A stretch of DNA of 64,000 bases from Chania fonticola_B (GCF_048537545.1 NZ_CP183218.1), one strand, 5' to 3'. Positions 26,078 to 34,784 are shown, counted from the first letter of the stretch. Notes: generated by a model not told the origin, from the letters alone. Translations and numbers: made by a program.

Positions 26078-26297
26078 GCGATCACCCCATCAACGTGGCG
26101 TTGTTACGGCTGACTCTCTGTTTTGGTTAATTACATTGCTGGCCTGGACTACTTGGCATTTGCGGTAGCGGGCAATCTCAGATTAGCTGGTTTTTCCGAA
26201 TGCTGGCAAGCCCTGTATTGAGGCTTTTTTCTGCAGGATGTTGGGTCGGCCCGTCGCTCGGCGGTTGCACGGACTGGACCGACCTCAGTTTATTGCC

Positions 26298-27104
26298 TCA
26301 GAACCAGGGGAATTGGCCCATGACGTTATGATAAAACAACATACGCCCGACAATCTCCCCCGACACCAATGCCACTCCGGCTATCACGGCCATCGATGGG
26401 GCCAAACGTGTACGCAGGCCAAGCACCGCGAACAGCACACCGCCCACCAACATGCTGCCAACCAGCTGCCACCAAAGCATGATCCCTTGAGCGCTGGCCC
26501 CGGCAATTTGGTAACGCCCCACCAGCGTGGCCAGCAGCATCAGGCAGCCCACCAGCAAACCGTAGCGAACCGTGCGCGGAACGGCCAGGCCGCAGCCATT
26601 CAAATAGATCCCCAAGGTAGCGAACCCCAGCAGTAACGCGGTACTCAGAAACGCCAATTGGGTCAGTGGCGTATGCCACAGCGGATGGCTGACCATCTGG
26701 TAGTAGATTTGTGCCGAGACCAGAATGGCGGCAATCCCCAATACCGAGGTCACCATTCCCAATGTGGTGATCAAGGCCGACTTCTGCGGCCGCAGCCAGC
26801 AAACTGCCAACATCAGGAACAGGCTGATATTCACCAGGATAAAGGCGATCACCTCACGGCTTAGCCAAGAGTGCGGCAGGCCCAGCACCGCGCGGTAAGC
26901 CCCAAACGGGCTCCCCAGGTGCAGCAGTGACAAGCTGGAGCCAACGACTTCCACCAGCCACAATCCCAGAACCAGATATTTCAGTTGCCCAACGGACATC
27001 TGGGAGGTTGGTCGCAACCGATAGAGCGTCAAGGCGATAATACCGCCAATGCCCCATTGGCAGAGCACGGTAAAAAACACCAACGGCAGTTCATATTCGT
27101 TCAT
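26298..27104 (-). CDS. DmsC-like membrane anchor subunit
   Basis: A hydrophobic 268-residue protein with about eight membrane helices, starting MNEYELPLVFFTVLCQWGIG, typical of the DmsC/YnfH anchor family that oxidises menaquinol and docks the catalytic subunits. The motif LGSPFGAYRAVLGLPHSWLSRE is characteristic. It is somewhat shorter than E. coli DmsC (287). Third gene of the dmsABC-like operon. Confidence 0.88.
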   Translation of the reverse strand: MNEYELPLVFFTVLCQWGIGGIIALTLYRLRPTSQMSVGQLKYLVLGLWLVEVVGSSLSLLHLGSPFGAYRAVLGLPHSWLSREVIAFILVNISLFLMLAVCWLRPQKSALITTLGMVTSVLGIAAILVSAQIYYQMVSHPLWHTPLTQLAFLSTALLLGFATLGIYLNGCGLAVPRTVRYGLLVGCLMLLATLVGRYQIAGASAQGIMLWWQLVGSMLVGGVLFAVLGLRTRLAPSMAVIAGVALVSGEIVGRMLFYHNVMGQFPWF

Positions 27105-27116
27105 GGTAGCACCCTA

Positions 27117-27665
27117 TTATTTATCCGCTGGAATAATGACCACGTTCGGGCCGCTGATACGGTGATCGGGCATGTGATATCTATCCTCCAGTACCGCCCA
27201 ATCCGTTGAGTGGATTTTCCTTAACTCCTCGATATCACCAAACTTCAAGACGCCCGCCGGGCAAGACGCCACGCAACGCGGCGGTAACCCTTCGTCCAAA
27301 CGCTCGGCACACATATTGCACTTGCTGGTTTTACCTTCCTGCGGATCAAACACTGGGGCGTTGTACGGACAAGCCATAATGCACATGCGGCAGCCGATGC
27401 ATTTCTCATGATCCTGCACCACAATACCGTCCGGGCGCTTATGGTAAGTATCCGCCGGGCATACCTTCATGCATTGCGGATCGTCACAATGATTGCAGGA
27501 CATCGAAATAAACCCTTCAGAATTCGGGCCATCGGTTTCATACTCCCGCACCCGCCGCCAAAGCACGCCCGGTGGCGTCTGATTCTCTGACTTACAGGCC
27601 ATGGAACAGGTTTTACAGCCGTAACAACGTTTAATATCAATCAGAAAGCCATATTGTTTGGTCAT
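27117..27665 (-). CDS. DmsB-like four-cluster ferredoxin subunit
   Basis: A 182-residue electron-transfer subunit. Four cysteine groups are visible: CYGCKTCSMAC, CNHCDDPQCMKVC, CIGCRMCIMAC and CNMC...CVASC, binding four [4Fe-4S] clusters as in DmsB/YnfG. The group III motif has the layout of the DmsB family. It carries electrons from the DmsC-like anchor to the molybdopterin subunit. The stop of the catalytic gene is 3 bases upstream of its start. Confidence 0.92.
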   Translation of the reverse strand: MTKQYGFLIDIKRCYGCKTCSMACKSENQTPPGVLWRRVREYETDGPNSEGFISMSCNHCDDPQCMKVCPADTYHKRPDGIVVQDHEKCIGCRMCIMACPYNAPVFDPQEGKTSKCNMCAERLDEGLPPRCVASCPAGVLKFGDIEELRKIHSTDWAVLEDRYHMPDHRISGPNVVIIPADK

Positions 27666-27668
27666 GGG

Positions 27669-30002
27669 TTATCCCTCCGCCCGTACATCAACCAGCGTAC
27701 TGTTACAGCAATGCCCTGTACCCAACGCCTCTACGGCGTCATTGGTGACGTGGCTGCTACTGCCTCCCTGTTGTTCCCACCAGCCGTTATCCAGGGAAAC
27801 CACTCCTCGCTTGATATGTGTCGTCACCACGGCTATAGCCCGATGCTCCCCTCGCTCATTAAATACGGTGGTCCAATCGCCATGTTTGATCCGGCGCTGC
27901 TGTGCATCCTGCGGATGGATCATCACGTTAGGCTTATTGCGCTGCACCTCAAGGATCCATTCGTTCATGCCGTGGCTTGAGTGAATGCTGCGGGCCAGCT
28001 TGCGTTGTACCGCCATCAACGGGTATTTAGCGGCCAATTCCGGCGAACCTTGTGGCGATTCATTCACCCGCAGATAAGTAACGACCGGCGAAAATTCTTT
28101 CTTCTGCCACTCTTCAATAAAGAAGTGGGCTTTACGGGTCGGCGTGCGGAACACCCCATGTTCAAACGGGATCCAGTCGCCGCTCACCGGCAGCACCGGT
28201 CCTTTTTTCAACTGTTCCAGGGTGATACCGGAACCTTGCAGGCACGCATTGATGTAATGCTCAATCGGCTGGTTAAACACGTCGCCAAAGCCAAACCGTT
28301 CAGCCAGACGCGCAAAGATCCAATAATCCGGCTTGGCTTCACCCGGTGGCTCGACCGCTTGCTCCATCAGTTGCACATAGTGGCTACGCACGCCCGCCAT
28401 CAGGCTGACATCTTCAAAAATGGTCGTCACCGGCAGCACCAGATCAGCATACAGCGCGGTAGAACTCATCAGGTTATCGGCCACCACCACGAAGGGAACC
28501 TTTTCCAACGCCTTCCTGACCATGTTGGTGTTGGGTAGTTGGGTCATGACCCCCATGGTCATAATCCACCAGAATTTAATTGGGTAAGGCCGGTCATTGA
28601 CCACCCACTCCCCCACCTTGGCAACCGGGATCGGGGTGATTTTCTTCACCGCAGGCGCTGGTGGAATGATCGGGCTGAATTTTGCCATTTGGCGTGCTCC
28701 GCCTGCGTCACAGACCCCCGCCCCTCGCTTGCCGATATTGCCAGTTAGCAGGGCCAGGTAGAATTGGCTGGCGGCCACGTAGGTACCAAATTCGGTGCGC
28801 TGAGCGCCTGACATATTTTGCACAATCATCGCCGGAGCGGTGGTGGCATAGTCGCGGGCCAAACGCAAAATGGTGTGGGCGGGAATGTCGGTTTCAGCCG
28901 CAACCCGGTCAAGCGTCCACGGTGCAGCCTGCTGGTAAACGGTTTCGAATACGGTGCGATAGCCGCTGTCAGCTGGCAGTTGGTGCTGGAACAACGCAGG
29001 AGTTATCCCCGCCTTGTCATGTCGTACCAGGTTCTGGCTGGTGCAGTCATAAACCAGATAGCTTTCAGTGTCGTTGGCATCGGCACGCACCAATTGATCT
29101 TTGGCATCCACCAGATACACCGCGCCGGTATGCTGACGCAGGAAATCTGCGTCAATATGCTGCTCTTCAATAATGATCTTCATCATCCCGAGCGCTAAAG
29201 CCGTATCCGTACCTGGAACAATCGGGATCCATTCGTCCGCTTTGGCGGCGGTCTCGTTAAAACGTGGGTCGATAACCACGATGCGAGCGCCCTGTTCTTG
29301 CGCACGTAGATAATTTTTAAAATACGCCTGCATGGTCACCGCCGGGTTGTTACCCCAGCAGATAATCAAACGGCTGTCGGCAATGGTGTCGCGGGTATCG
29401 GCATAACGTAGCCCCACCATTGGCATCATCGCCGCCGTCACTGCCGAGCAGCAGAGCGAACCCGCCTGTTTCACCGAACCGCCCAGATAGTCGAAGAACG
29501 CCTTGCCCATATCGTTCTTTATCGAGTCCATGTTGCCAGCATGAGTGGACAACAGCAGCCCTTCGTTGCCCTGTTCCTTGATGGTGGTACGGATGTTTTT
29601 TTCGATTAAATCCAGTGCCTGTTGCCAGGTAATAGGCTCGAATTTACCCTCACCTTTTTTGCCTACCCGCAGCAGAGGCGTCGTGACTCGCTGCTGATGA
29701 TAAACCCATTTGGTTCGGCTGATGCCCCGCAGGCAACATTTCACATTAAAACCTTCCGTCGCTTCAATCTTCATCAGTTTTTTCTGATAGACGTAAGCGG
29801 TCAGGTTGCAGTGCAGGCACTCCATCGCACAGGTTGAGCGGAAAGTTTGATAGTCCGTCAGTTTAAGGTGGATGTGCCGTAGGGGTTCTTTTTGTTCGGA
29901 TGTTAAGGAGAAAGCGCAAGGCGAGATTGACGCCAGGCCAATAACGCCAAGTCCTTTTAGCAAAGTACGCCGTTTGAGCCGGAGTGAAGAAAGTTCGTTC
30001 AT
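27669..30002 (-). CDS. DMSO-reductase-family molybdopterin oxidoreductase, DmsA-like
   Basis: A Tat-exported bis-MGD enzyme of about 777 residues. A twin-arginine signal is at residues 10-30 (KRRTLLKGLGVIGLA). The [4Fe-4S] site reads Cys58, Cys62, Cys65 and Cys89/90 (CAMECLHC ... CC). At the position where E. coli DmsA has its Mo-ligand serine (GTYS) this protein reads GSLCC (184-185), so the ligand may be cysteine. The substrate is therefore uncertain; S- or N-oxides or a polysulfide/thiosulfate-type compound are all possible. I start at ATG 30002; a GTG at 30023 is unlikely, since it would lie too near the predicted transcription start. Confidence 0.85.
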   Translation of the reverse strand: MNELSSLRLKRRTLLKGLGVIGLASISPCAFSLTSEQKEPLRHIHLKLTDYQTFRSTCAMECLHCNLTAYVYQKKLMKIEATEGFNVKCCLRGISRTKWVYHQQRVTTPLLRVGKKGEGKFEPITWQQALDLIEKNIRTTIKEQGNEGLLLSTHAGNMDSIKNDMGKAFFDYLGGSVKQAGSLCCSAVTAAMMPMVGLRYADTRDTIADSRLIICWGNNPAVTMQAYFKNYLRAQEQGARIVVIDPRFNETAAKADEWIPIVPGTDTALALGMMKIIIEEQHIDADFLRQHTGAVYLVDAKDQLVRADANDTESYLVYDCTSQNLVRHDKAGITPALFQHQLPADSGYRTVFETVYQQAAPWTLDRVAAETDIPAHTILRLARDYATTAPAMIVQNMSGAQRTEFGTYVAASQFYLALLTGNIGKRGAGVCDAGGARQMAKFSPIIPPAPAVKKITPIPVAKVGEWVVNDRPYPIKFWWIMTMGVMTQLPNTNMVRKALEKVPFVVVADNLMSSTALYADLVLPVTTIFEDVSLMAGVRSHYVQLMEQAVEPPGEAKPDYWIFARLAERFGFGDVFNQPIEHYINACLQGSGITLEQLKKGPVLPVSGDWIPFEHGVFRTPTRKAHFFIEEWQKKEFSPVVTYLRVNESPQGSPELAAKYPLMAVQRKLARSIHSSHGMNEWILEVQRNKPNVMIHPQDAQQRRIKHGDWTTVFNERGEHRAIAVVTTHIKRGVVSLDNGWWEQQGGSSSHVTNDAVEALGTGHCCNSTLVDVRAEG

Positions 30003-30069
30003 AGTTTTTATCTCGGTAATCACACGCCCTAGTGTTCACTATAAATAAACCGAGTTAACCAATGGTATA

Positions 30070-30083
30070 TTGAAGCAGATCAA
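30070..30083. promoter_or_regulatory. FNR box in the dmsA-like / iclR-like intergenic region
   Basis: The sequence TTGAAGCAGATCAA matches the FNR consensus TTGATNNNNATCAA at 9 of 10 fixed positions. Its centre lies about 41 bases upstream of a plausible start site for the reductase operon, with TATTTA or TATAGT as -10. This fits anaerobic class II activation. Confidence 0.7.
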
Positions 30084-30220
30084 TCCACCTCAAAATAGTT
30101 AGTCATTGCGCGCTGAAAATGCTGCTGCTGCGGATGCCAGGATCGGGTTAACTGGGGCATTCACCGCCTTAAACTGGTAAAGTGAGCGGATCGAAGTATT
30201 AGCAAGTCAAGGTAAGCAGA

Positions 30221-30913
30221 ATGTCGGAAGTTCAAGGCGTAAATTCGGTCGATATTGCCGTGTCGGTATTAGAGAGTGTCACCGCACTGGGGGGAAACGC
30301 CCGCGCTTCGGATATCGCCAAACACAGCGGGCTTTCGAAAAGCCGGCTGCATAAATATCTGGTTTCACTGTGCCGTAGCCAGATGCTGTATCAAGAGCAG
30401 GAGACCAGCCGCTACTCGCTTGGCAGCAAGCTGTTGGCGCTCGCGGCGGCGGCAGGCAAACAGCAGACGTTGGCGACAATCATCAATAATGCGCTGTGTG
30501 AGCTGCGTGATGAGTTGAACTACTCCACCGGCTGGGCGGTGCGACAAGGAAGTAGCATCTTGCTGACGCGCTATAATCGCAGCCATAAAAATATCGATAT
30601 CGACTACCTCGAAAACACCCTCATCCCTATGAATGCCAGTGCGGCGGGTTATGCCTATCAGGCGTTTGATGGCTCTATTACCCCCCTGCTTGAGGCTAAA
30701 GAGCTCGAAAAGATCCGTCTGCAGGGCTATGCGGTACGTTACAATGTTACCGAAGGCATCCCAGGGGCACGCGCGATTGCCTGCCCGATTTTCAGCCAGG
30801 ATAACGTCCTGTTGGGGATGGCGATCACCATGGGGTTTATTCCAGACGACCCGGAAGAGATTGTTCGTCTGGCTGACCGCCTGATGGCAAAGGTCAAAAC
30901 GATCCCGCTTTAA
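30221..30913 (+). CDS. IclR-family transcriptional regulator
   Basis: A 230-residue regulator with an N-terminal winged helix-turn-helix (residues 8-70: VDIAVSVLESVTALGG, then DIAKHSGLSKSRLHKYLVSL) and a C-terminal IclR effector domain. It is divergent from the dmsABC-like operon with 218 bases between the starts, so it probably senses a substrate or breakdown product linked to that enzyme. The effector cannot be named from sequence. Confidence 0.85.
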   Translation: MSEVQGVNSVDIAVSVLESVTALGGNARASDIAKHSGLSKSRLHKYLVSLCRSQMLYQEQETSRYSLGSKLLALAAAAGKQQTLATIINNALCELRDELNYSTGWAVRQGSSILLTRYNRSHKNIDIDYLENTLIPMNASAAGYAYQAFDGSITPLLEAKELEKIRLQGYAVRYNVTEGIPGARAIACPIFSQDNVLLGMAITMGFIPDDPEEIVRLADRLMAKVKTIPL

Positions 30914-31014
30914 CCGGCACGAAGGTGACAACCCGGAGCCTGTAAGGTACGCTAAGTGAGCCTGCCGTAAGCTCTGCGCTGCGGTTAAACGACAAAATCA
31001 ATTGGGTAAAGTTA

Positions 31015-31401
31015 TTGATACAAGAACATCATCTCGCACTAGTCTGCGCACTCAGTAAATGGGTCGAAACCCACCTGGGACGAGTGATCCACCTTGAAGA
31101 GTTGGCCGAGTATTCCGGCTATTCACTGTGGCATATGCAGAAGCTGTTCAAAGAAGCGACGGGGATCTCGCTGGGCAAATACATCCGCGAGCGCCGCCTT
31201 GCCGGAGCGGTGTACCAGTTGCGTAGCAGCGAGGCTTCCATTTTTGATATCGCCTTGGATTTTGGTTTCGGTTCCCAATCTCACTTCACCTACATGTTCA
31301 GAAAGCGTTTCAACATTACGCCCTATGACTTCCGCCAGGATTTGAGTGTCGATCTGCACATCGAGCCTCCGCTGCATATTATTCACCAGAAGATGGCGTG
31401 A
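31015..31401 (+). CDS. Single-domain AraC/XylS regulator, MarA/SoxS/RamA-like
   Basis: A 128-residue protein that is almost entirely a two-HTH AraC DNA-binding domain, without an effector domain. Landmarks are LEELAEYSGYSLWHMQKLFK, SLGKYIRERRL and IALDFGFGSQSHFTYMFRK. This is the layout of MarA, SoxS, RamA and related activators controlled by their own level. The start is TTG 31015, with GGG about 8 bases upstream; there is no ATG in frame near it. Its targets are unknown. Confidence 0.78.
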   Translation: MIQEHHLALVCALSKWVETHLGRVIHLEELAEYSGYSLWHMQKLFKEATGISLGKYIRERRLAGAVYQLRSSEASIFDIALDFGFGSQSHFTYMFRKRFNITPYDFRQDLSVDLHIEPPLHIIHQKMA

Positions 31402-31429
31402 GACGGCAGCGGGTTGCTTAAGTTATTAC

Positions 31430-31458
31430 AAAAGAAACGGCCCCAGAAAGGAGCCGTT
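31430..31458 (-). terminator. Intrinsic terminator for the small gene at 31506
   Basis: On the minus strand the stem AACGGC / GCCGTT with an 11-base loop is followed by TCTTTT. It lies 48 bases downstream of the tiny membrane-protein gene, and its stem could also end the AraC-type gene on the plus strand. Confidence 0.55.
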
Positions 31459-31505
31459 GGCTGAGTATGTCAGCTATGTCAGGATTGTTGATTAGTCATC
31501 CAGCG

Positions 31506-31607
31506 TTACTTTAGTGCTACCGCCACGAGTACAGCAATGCAAACCCAAAACACCGCCGTGGCGATCACAACATGGGATAATCTTGCACGGGAGAGTAATT
31601 GACTCAT
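31506..31607 (-). CDS. Putative tiny membrane protein (33 aa)
   Basis: A 33-codon frame, MSQLLSRARLSHVVIATAVF then WVCIAVLVAVALK. It has a short basic N-terminus and one membrane helix (about residues 13-32). ATG 31607 is preceded by GAGGTG at 5 bases, an excellent ribosome site, and a terminator follows, so it forms a complete small transcription unit. It resembles in style E. coli one-helix proteins such as YohP and YnhF, but I see no direct homology. Confidence 0.65.
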   Translation of the reverse strand: MSQLLSRARLSHVVIATAVFWVCIAVLVAVALK

Positions 31608-31756
31608 AAACACCTCGCTTACATCGGCAATAGAACTGACAGAGATTTCCGTACAGATTAGTCTTAGCTTAGCAGGGCCTGACTAGTTACGACAGCGTGC
31701 TCATTCGGGGTAAATAACAATATTTGATTAACATCACAAACACATTTAAGAAATAC

Positions 31757-31802
31757 ATTCACTTTAATAATTTATTGCGACTAAAATATAATTAAAGTGA
31801 AT
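31757..31802. repeat. 12-bp perfect inverted repeat
   Basis: Arms ATTCACTTTAAT and ATTAAAGTGAAT are separated by 22 AT-rich bases. The layout suits a dimeric regulator or a weak hairpin. It lies about 65 bases upstream of the relic at 31868. Confidence 0.5.
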
Positions 31803-31867
31803 TTATTTAGATAAGTTAACCAATAAAGTTCGCAGACCATGCTGCCTGACTCTCATAAGGAAAGGCC

Positions 31868-31960
31868 ATCAAAAAGTGTGTCGTCTCCCTGCTACACCTG
31901 AGCTGTAGCGGCTTTGCCGGGGCAGAAAAAATGCCATCCAACTATCCGTTGTCTATTTAA
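31868..31960 (+). pseudogene. Possible relic of a small secreted protein (ATC in place of ATG)
   Basis: AAGGAAAGG, a strong ribosome site, is followed two bases later by ATC and then a frame reading KKCVVSLLHLSCSGFAGAEK, which looks like a signal peptide with a lipobox-poor cleavage region. The frame stops after 30 codons. The missing ATG and short length suggest decay, although ATC could be a rare start. No homologue is recognised. Confidence 0.3.
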
Positions 31961-32103
31961 CGGCCCACAACCGACGAATGATTCGCCATAACCTTTATTA
32001 GTGGTTTAATCGCAGCTAGTACGTTAAGTCCCAAATAAACCAAGGCATATGGCAAAAATATTTCATCGTCGAATCAAGGATTGCGATAAACGCAGCTCCG
32101 ACT

Positions 32104-32268
32104 TCAGCCGCCTTTGATGTAACAACTTTTGGCATCGACCTCTTGATCGTTATGCCGCAGATCGGATAAATACGTGATGCCAAACAAGATCGACACGACA
32201 AGCAACACTGAGATCAATAAGGCAATGACCGCAATAAGCTTGGTTTCATCATGCGGATTATGTTCCAT
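32104..32268 (-). CDS. Putative small membrane protein (54 aa)
   Basis: A 54-residue protein starting MEHNPHDETKLIAVIALLIS, with one long membrane helix (about residues 11-33) and a polar C-terminal part containing one cysteine near the end (SCYIKGG). ATG 32268 follows TAGGAG at a good distance. I recognise no family. The longer frame to 32343 is not supported. Confidence 0.6.
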   Translation of the reverse strand: MEHNPHDETKLIAVIALLISVLLVVSILFGITYLSDLRHNDQEVDAKSCYIKGG

Positions 32269-32758
32269 TTTATCTCCTAAAAACAGTAAGTAACTCCCAC
32301 CCACTGTGTGATCGTCAACGTAAGAATGATCAATATGCAGCAACCGCCGTCAACGTTGTGCTGACCCGTTGCGCATTGTCCATGGTTTTCCTGGTGTTTT
32401 TTTGTCTAATGGGGCGTTCACACCCTCTACTCTCTTATCACCTAGCATAACGCCTTGATGCAAAAAAGGGATAACCCTAGGCTCAAGCAACAACCCAATT
32501 TACGCCAGAGATAGCTAAGATTTTTCTTGCATGCAGACGCTACCAATTTTCTGCAACAGGGTCAAGATTCTGAAGGTTAGTCACCAGCTTGTGGACTGGA
32601 AACATTCTTTGGGTTTATCGAATTGCGGGTGGGGAACTTATAGGGGTTAACATATGTATGAACATACGCATTGGTGAGGGATTGCTGCACAGCGCCCCAG
32701 ATGGGGCGCCGGATTACGCCGTTCTAAGCTCGAGCGTCAATTACCCTGGCTTTCAGCA
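32269..32758. other. 490-base region upstream of the small gene and downstream of kbp
   Basis: No gene supported. A 17-codon minus frame near 32380-32330 has AGGA before its ATG and could be a leader peptide, but this is weak. The kbp end has the hairpin at 32692-32709. Confidence 0.4.
32692..32709. terminator. Hairpin after kbp
   Basis: A perfect 7-bp GC stem GCGCCCC / GGGGCGC with a 4-base loop lies 50 bases past the kbp stop. There is no U run, so the terminator role is inferred. Confidence 0.45.
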
Positions 32759-33199
32759 TCATTGCGGGATGCGCAATACCTGGCCCGGATAGATTTTATC
32801 TGGATGGCTTAGCATTGGTTTGTTGGCTTCAAAGATCTTGTTGTACAGGTTGGCATTGCCATACATCTCTTTGGCAACGGCACTCAGGGTATCGCCCTTC
32901 TTGACGGTGTAAAAGCGGCTTTCCGCTTCTGGTTGCGCCACTGCCACATTATCTTCCACGCCGCTGATACCTGCCACGTTACCCACGGCTACCAGAATTT
33001 TTTCTTTCAGTTCCTGGCTGATACCGTCCCCGGTGACCACAGCCTTGCCATCAACGACCTGAACATCTACCTTGTCCGTATCTGGCAGGCCGCTGTTATC
33101 AAGGTGCGCTTTCAGCTTGGCGCTTTGATCCTCAGCGTTACCACTCACCGTATCCCACAGTTTTGCGCCAGCTTCTTTGACGAAGTTAAACAATCCCAT
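32759..33199 (-). CDS. kbp: Potassium-binding protein Kbp (YgaU)
   Basis: A 146-residue cytoplasmic K+-binding protein with a BON domain (about residues 20-90) and a C-terminal LysM domain (about 96-145: YTVKKGDTLSAVAKEMYGNA, IYPGQVLRIP). It closely matches E. coli Kbp from the first residues (MGLFNFVKEAGAKLWDTVSG). In E. coli it is induced by osmotic stress through RpoS. It stands alone here. Confidence 0.95.
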   Translation of the reverse strand: MGLFNFVKEAGAKLWDTVSGNAEDQSAKLKAHLDNSGLPDTDKVDVQVVDGKAVVTGDGISQELKEKILVAVGNVAGISGVEDNVAVAQPEAESRFYTVKKGDTLSAVAKEMYGNANLYNKIFEANKPMLSHPDKIYPGQVLRIPQ

Positions 33200-33424
33200 A
33201 TTCGCTCCCGTTAATGATTGGATAGTTAAGAAATTTTAAAACTTGTTAAGCTTAGCAGTACCGAGCGGAACTTCAATCCTCTAAGGGATGATTAAACGCT
33301 GCCATAATTCTGAAAATACCGTTTTTGTCTGGTCAATTATTATTTTTTTGTATTAATTAGCTAAATTCAGCCAAATTTTACCTACAATAGGGATTGGAAC
33401 CTTAATGGGGGGACGCAATAGGTT

Positions 33425-33616
33425 ATGTACGCATTGGTGATGTTCGTTTGCTATCTGGATGGTGGCTGTGCCGACATCGTTGTCGACGTGCTGCGTGATG
33501 AGCATCAATGCCTGGTAGCGATGAAAGAACAACGGTTACGTCATGCTGGGTGTTTTCCGATCGAGGACTTTATCGACGGCTTCTGGCTACCTGCCAGCGA
33601 GTACGCTCCTTTCTGA
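33425..33616 (+). CDS. yebW: DUF1482 protein YebW
   Basis: A 63-residue protein of the same length as E. coli YebW. MYALVMFVCYLDGGCADIVV and GCFPIEDFIDGFW are shared almost residue for residue. Four conserved cysteines suggest disulfides or metal binding, but the function is unknown. It converges on the porin gene at a shared terminator. Confidence 0.9.
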   Translation: MYALVMFVCYLDGGCADIVVDVLRDEHQCLVAMKEQRLRHAGCFPIEDFIDGFWLPASEYAPF

Positions 33617-33633
33617 TCCCACACGCCAAACTG

Positions 33634-33662
33634 AAAAAGGCAGAGCTTGCGCCCTGCCTTTT
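33634..33662. terminator. Bidirectional terminator between yebW and the porin gene
   Basis: AAAAGGCAG / CTGCCTTTT gives a 9-bp stem with a 10-base loop and A/T ends on both sides, between convergent genes. Confidence 0.78.
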
Positions 33663-33701
33663 GAACCACGTTCCGACACAGGAATGAGGTTTGAATACGA
33701 C

Positions 33702-34784
33702 TTAGAAACGGTAGGTCAAGCTGGCTGCCACGATGTTGTCAGTGTTCAGTTTCAGCTTGTTATCGTCATTCAACTGGTTGATTTTGTAATCAACGTAGGT
33801 GTACATGTTTTTGTTGAAGTAGTAAGTCGCGCCGATATCGATATATTTCACCAGATCGACATCGCCGATGTTCTCAATGTCTTTACCCTTGGATTGCAGG
33901 TAAGCCAGTGATGGACGCAGGCCATTTTCGAACTGGTATTGCGCGACCACTTCAAAGTTTTGCGTCTTGTTGGCAAAGCCAGCAACGCTGTTAACCGTGA
34001 TCGGGGTCATGTTGCGGGTTTCAGCATACATGGCCGCCAGATACACCTGGTTGGCGTCATACTTCAGCGCGGTGGTCCAGGCCGTCGCGCTGTCGCCTTT
34101 ACCGTATTGAACGGCCTTCTGATCTTTCGTACGGTTAGAATCAGAGAAAGCTACCGCAGCGCCAATGCCGCTACCGCCGATGTCCTGATAGTCCACAGAC
34201 ATACCATAGCCGTCACCGTTCTGCTTGTGGATGTTGCTGCGGTCATTCTCGTTCTTACCTTGGTACTGCAAGGCGATATTCAGACCATCGACCAGACCGA
34301 AGAAGCTGCGGTTACGGTAGGTAGCCAGACCGGTAGAACGGCCATTCATGAAGTTATCGGTGAAGGTATAGGTGTCACCGCCAAACTCCGGCAGCATATC
34401 GGTATAGGATTCGACATCGTAAACCACACCGTAGTTACGGCCATAGTCAAAGGAACCGTACTCGGCGAATTTCAGACCAGCGAAGCCCAGACGAGTTTTG
34501 GTGCCTTCGGTACCCGCTGACTCGGCGTGGTTAGCCTGGACGTTGTATTCCCATTGGCCATAACCGGTCAAATCGCTGTTAATCTGCGTTTCGCCTTTAA
34601 AACCAAAACGCACATAGGTCGCGTCGCCATCGGCAGATTTGTTATCGCTGAACAAGTGCTTGGCGTTAACACGGCCGTACAGGTCGAGTTTATTGCCATC
34701 TTTGTTGTAGATTTCGGCCGCATTGGCCATTGAGGCGGCGGTGGCAAGAACAACCGCCAGGGCTACTACACTGCGTTTCATCAT
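33702..34784 (-). CDS. OmpF/OmpC-type general porin
   Basis: A trimeric outer-membrane porin of 360 residues. A signal peptide ends at ANA (about residue 22), and the mature protein starts AEIYNKDGNKLDLYGRVNA. Loop 3 carries the PEFGGDT constriction motif, and the chain ends in the C-terminal Phe motif (SLTYRF) read by the Bam complex. Sequence alone does not settle whether it is the OmpF, OmpC or OmpN orthologue; nothing nearby (asnS, micF) decides. ATG 34784 has AGGA upstream. The AT-rich 5' region could hold OmpR sites. Confidence 0.88.
   Translation of the reverse strand: MMKRSVVALAVVLATAASMANAAEIYNKDGNKLDLYGRVNAKHLFSDNKSADGDATYVRFGFKGETQINSDLTGYGQWEYNVQANHAESAGTEGTKTRLGFAGLKFAEYGSFDYGRNYGVVYDVESYTDMLPEFGGDTYTFTDNFMNGRSTGLATYRNRSFFGLVDGLNIALQYQGKNENDRSNIHKQNGDGYGMSVDYQDIGGSGIGAAVAFSDSNRTKDQKAVQYGKGDSATAWTTALKYDANQVYLAAMYAETRNMTPITVNSVAGFANKTQNFEVVAQYQFENGLRPSLAYLQSKGKDIENIGDVDLVKYIDIGATYYFNKNMYTYVDYKINQLNDDNKLKLNTDNIVAASLTYRF

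Larger units (their letters stand above)
31608..32103. other. 496-base AT-rich region with a dyad and a possible gene relic
   Basis: No intact gene. It holds the 12-bp inverted repeat at 31757-31802 and, at 31868-31960, a signal-peptide-like frame lacking a normal start codon. The rest shows nothing recognisable. Confidence 0.45.

Noticed and set aside
25920..26168. 82-codon plus-strand frame between cbpA and the reductase operon
   Set aside because: It is antisense to the better supported 37-codon membrane peptide and has no homology.
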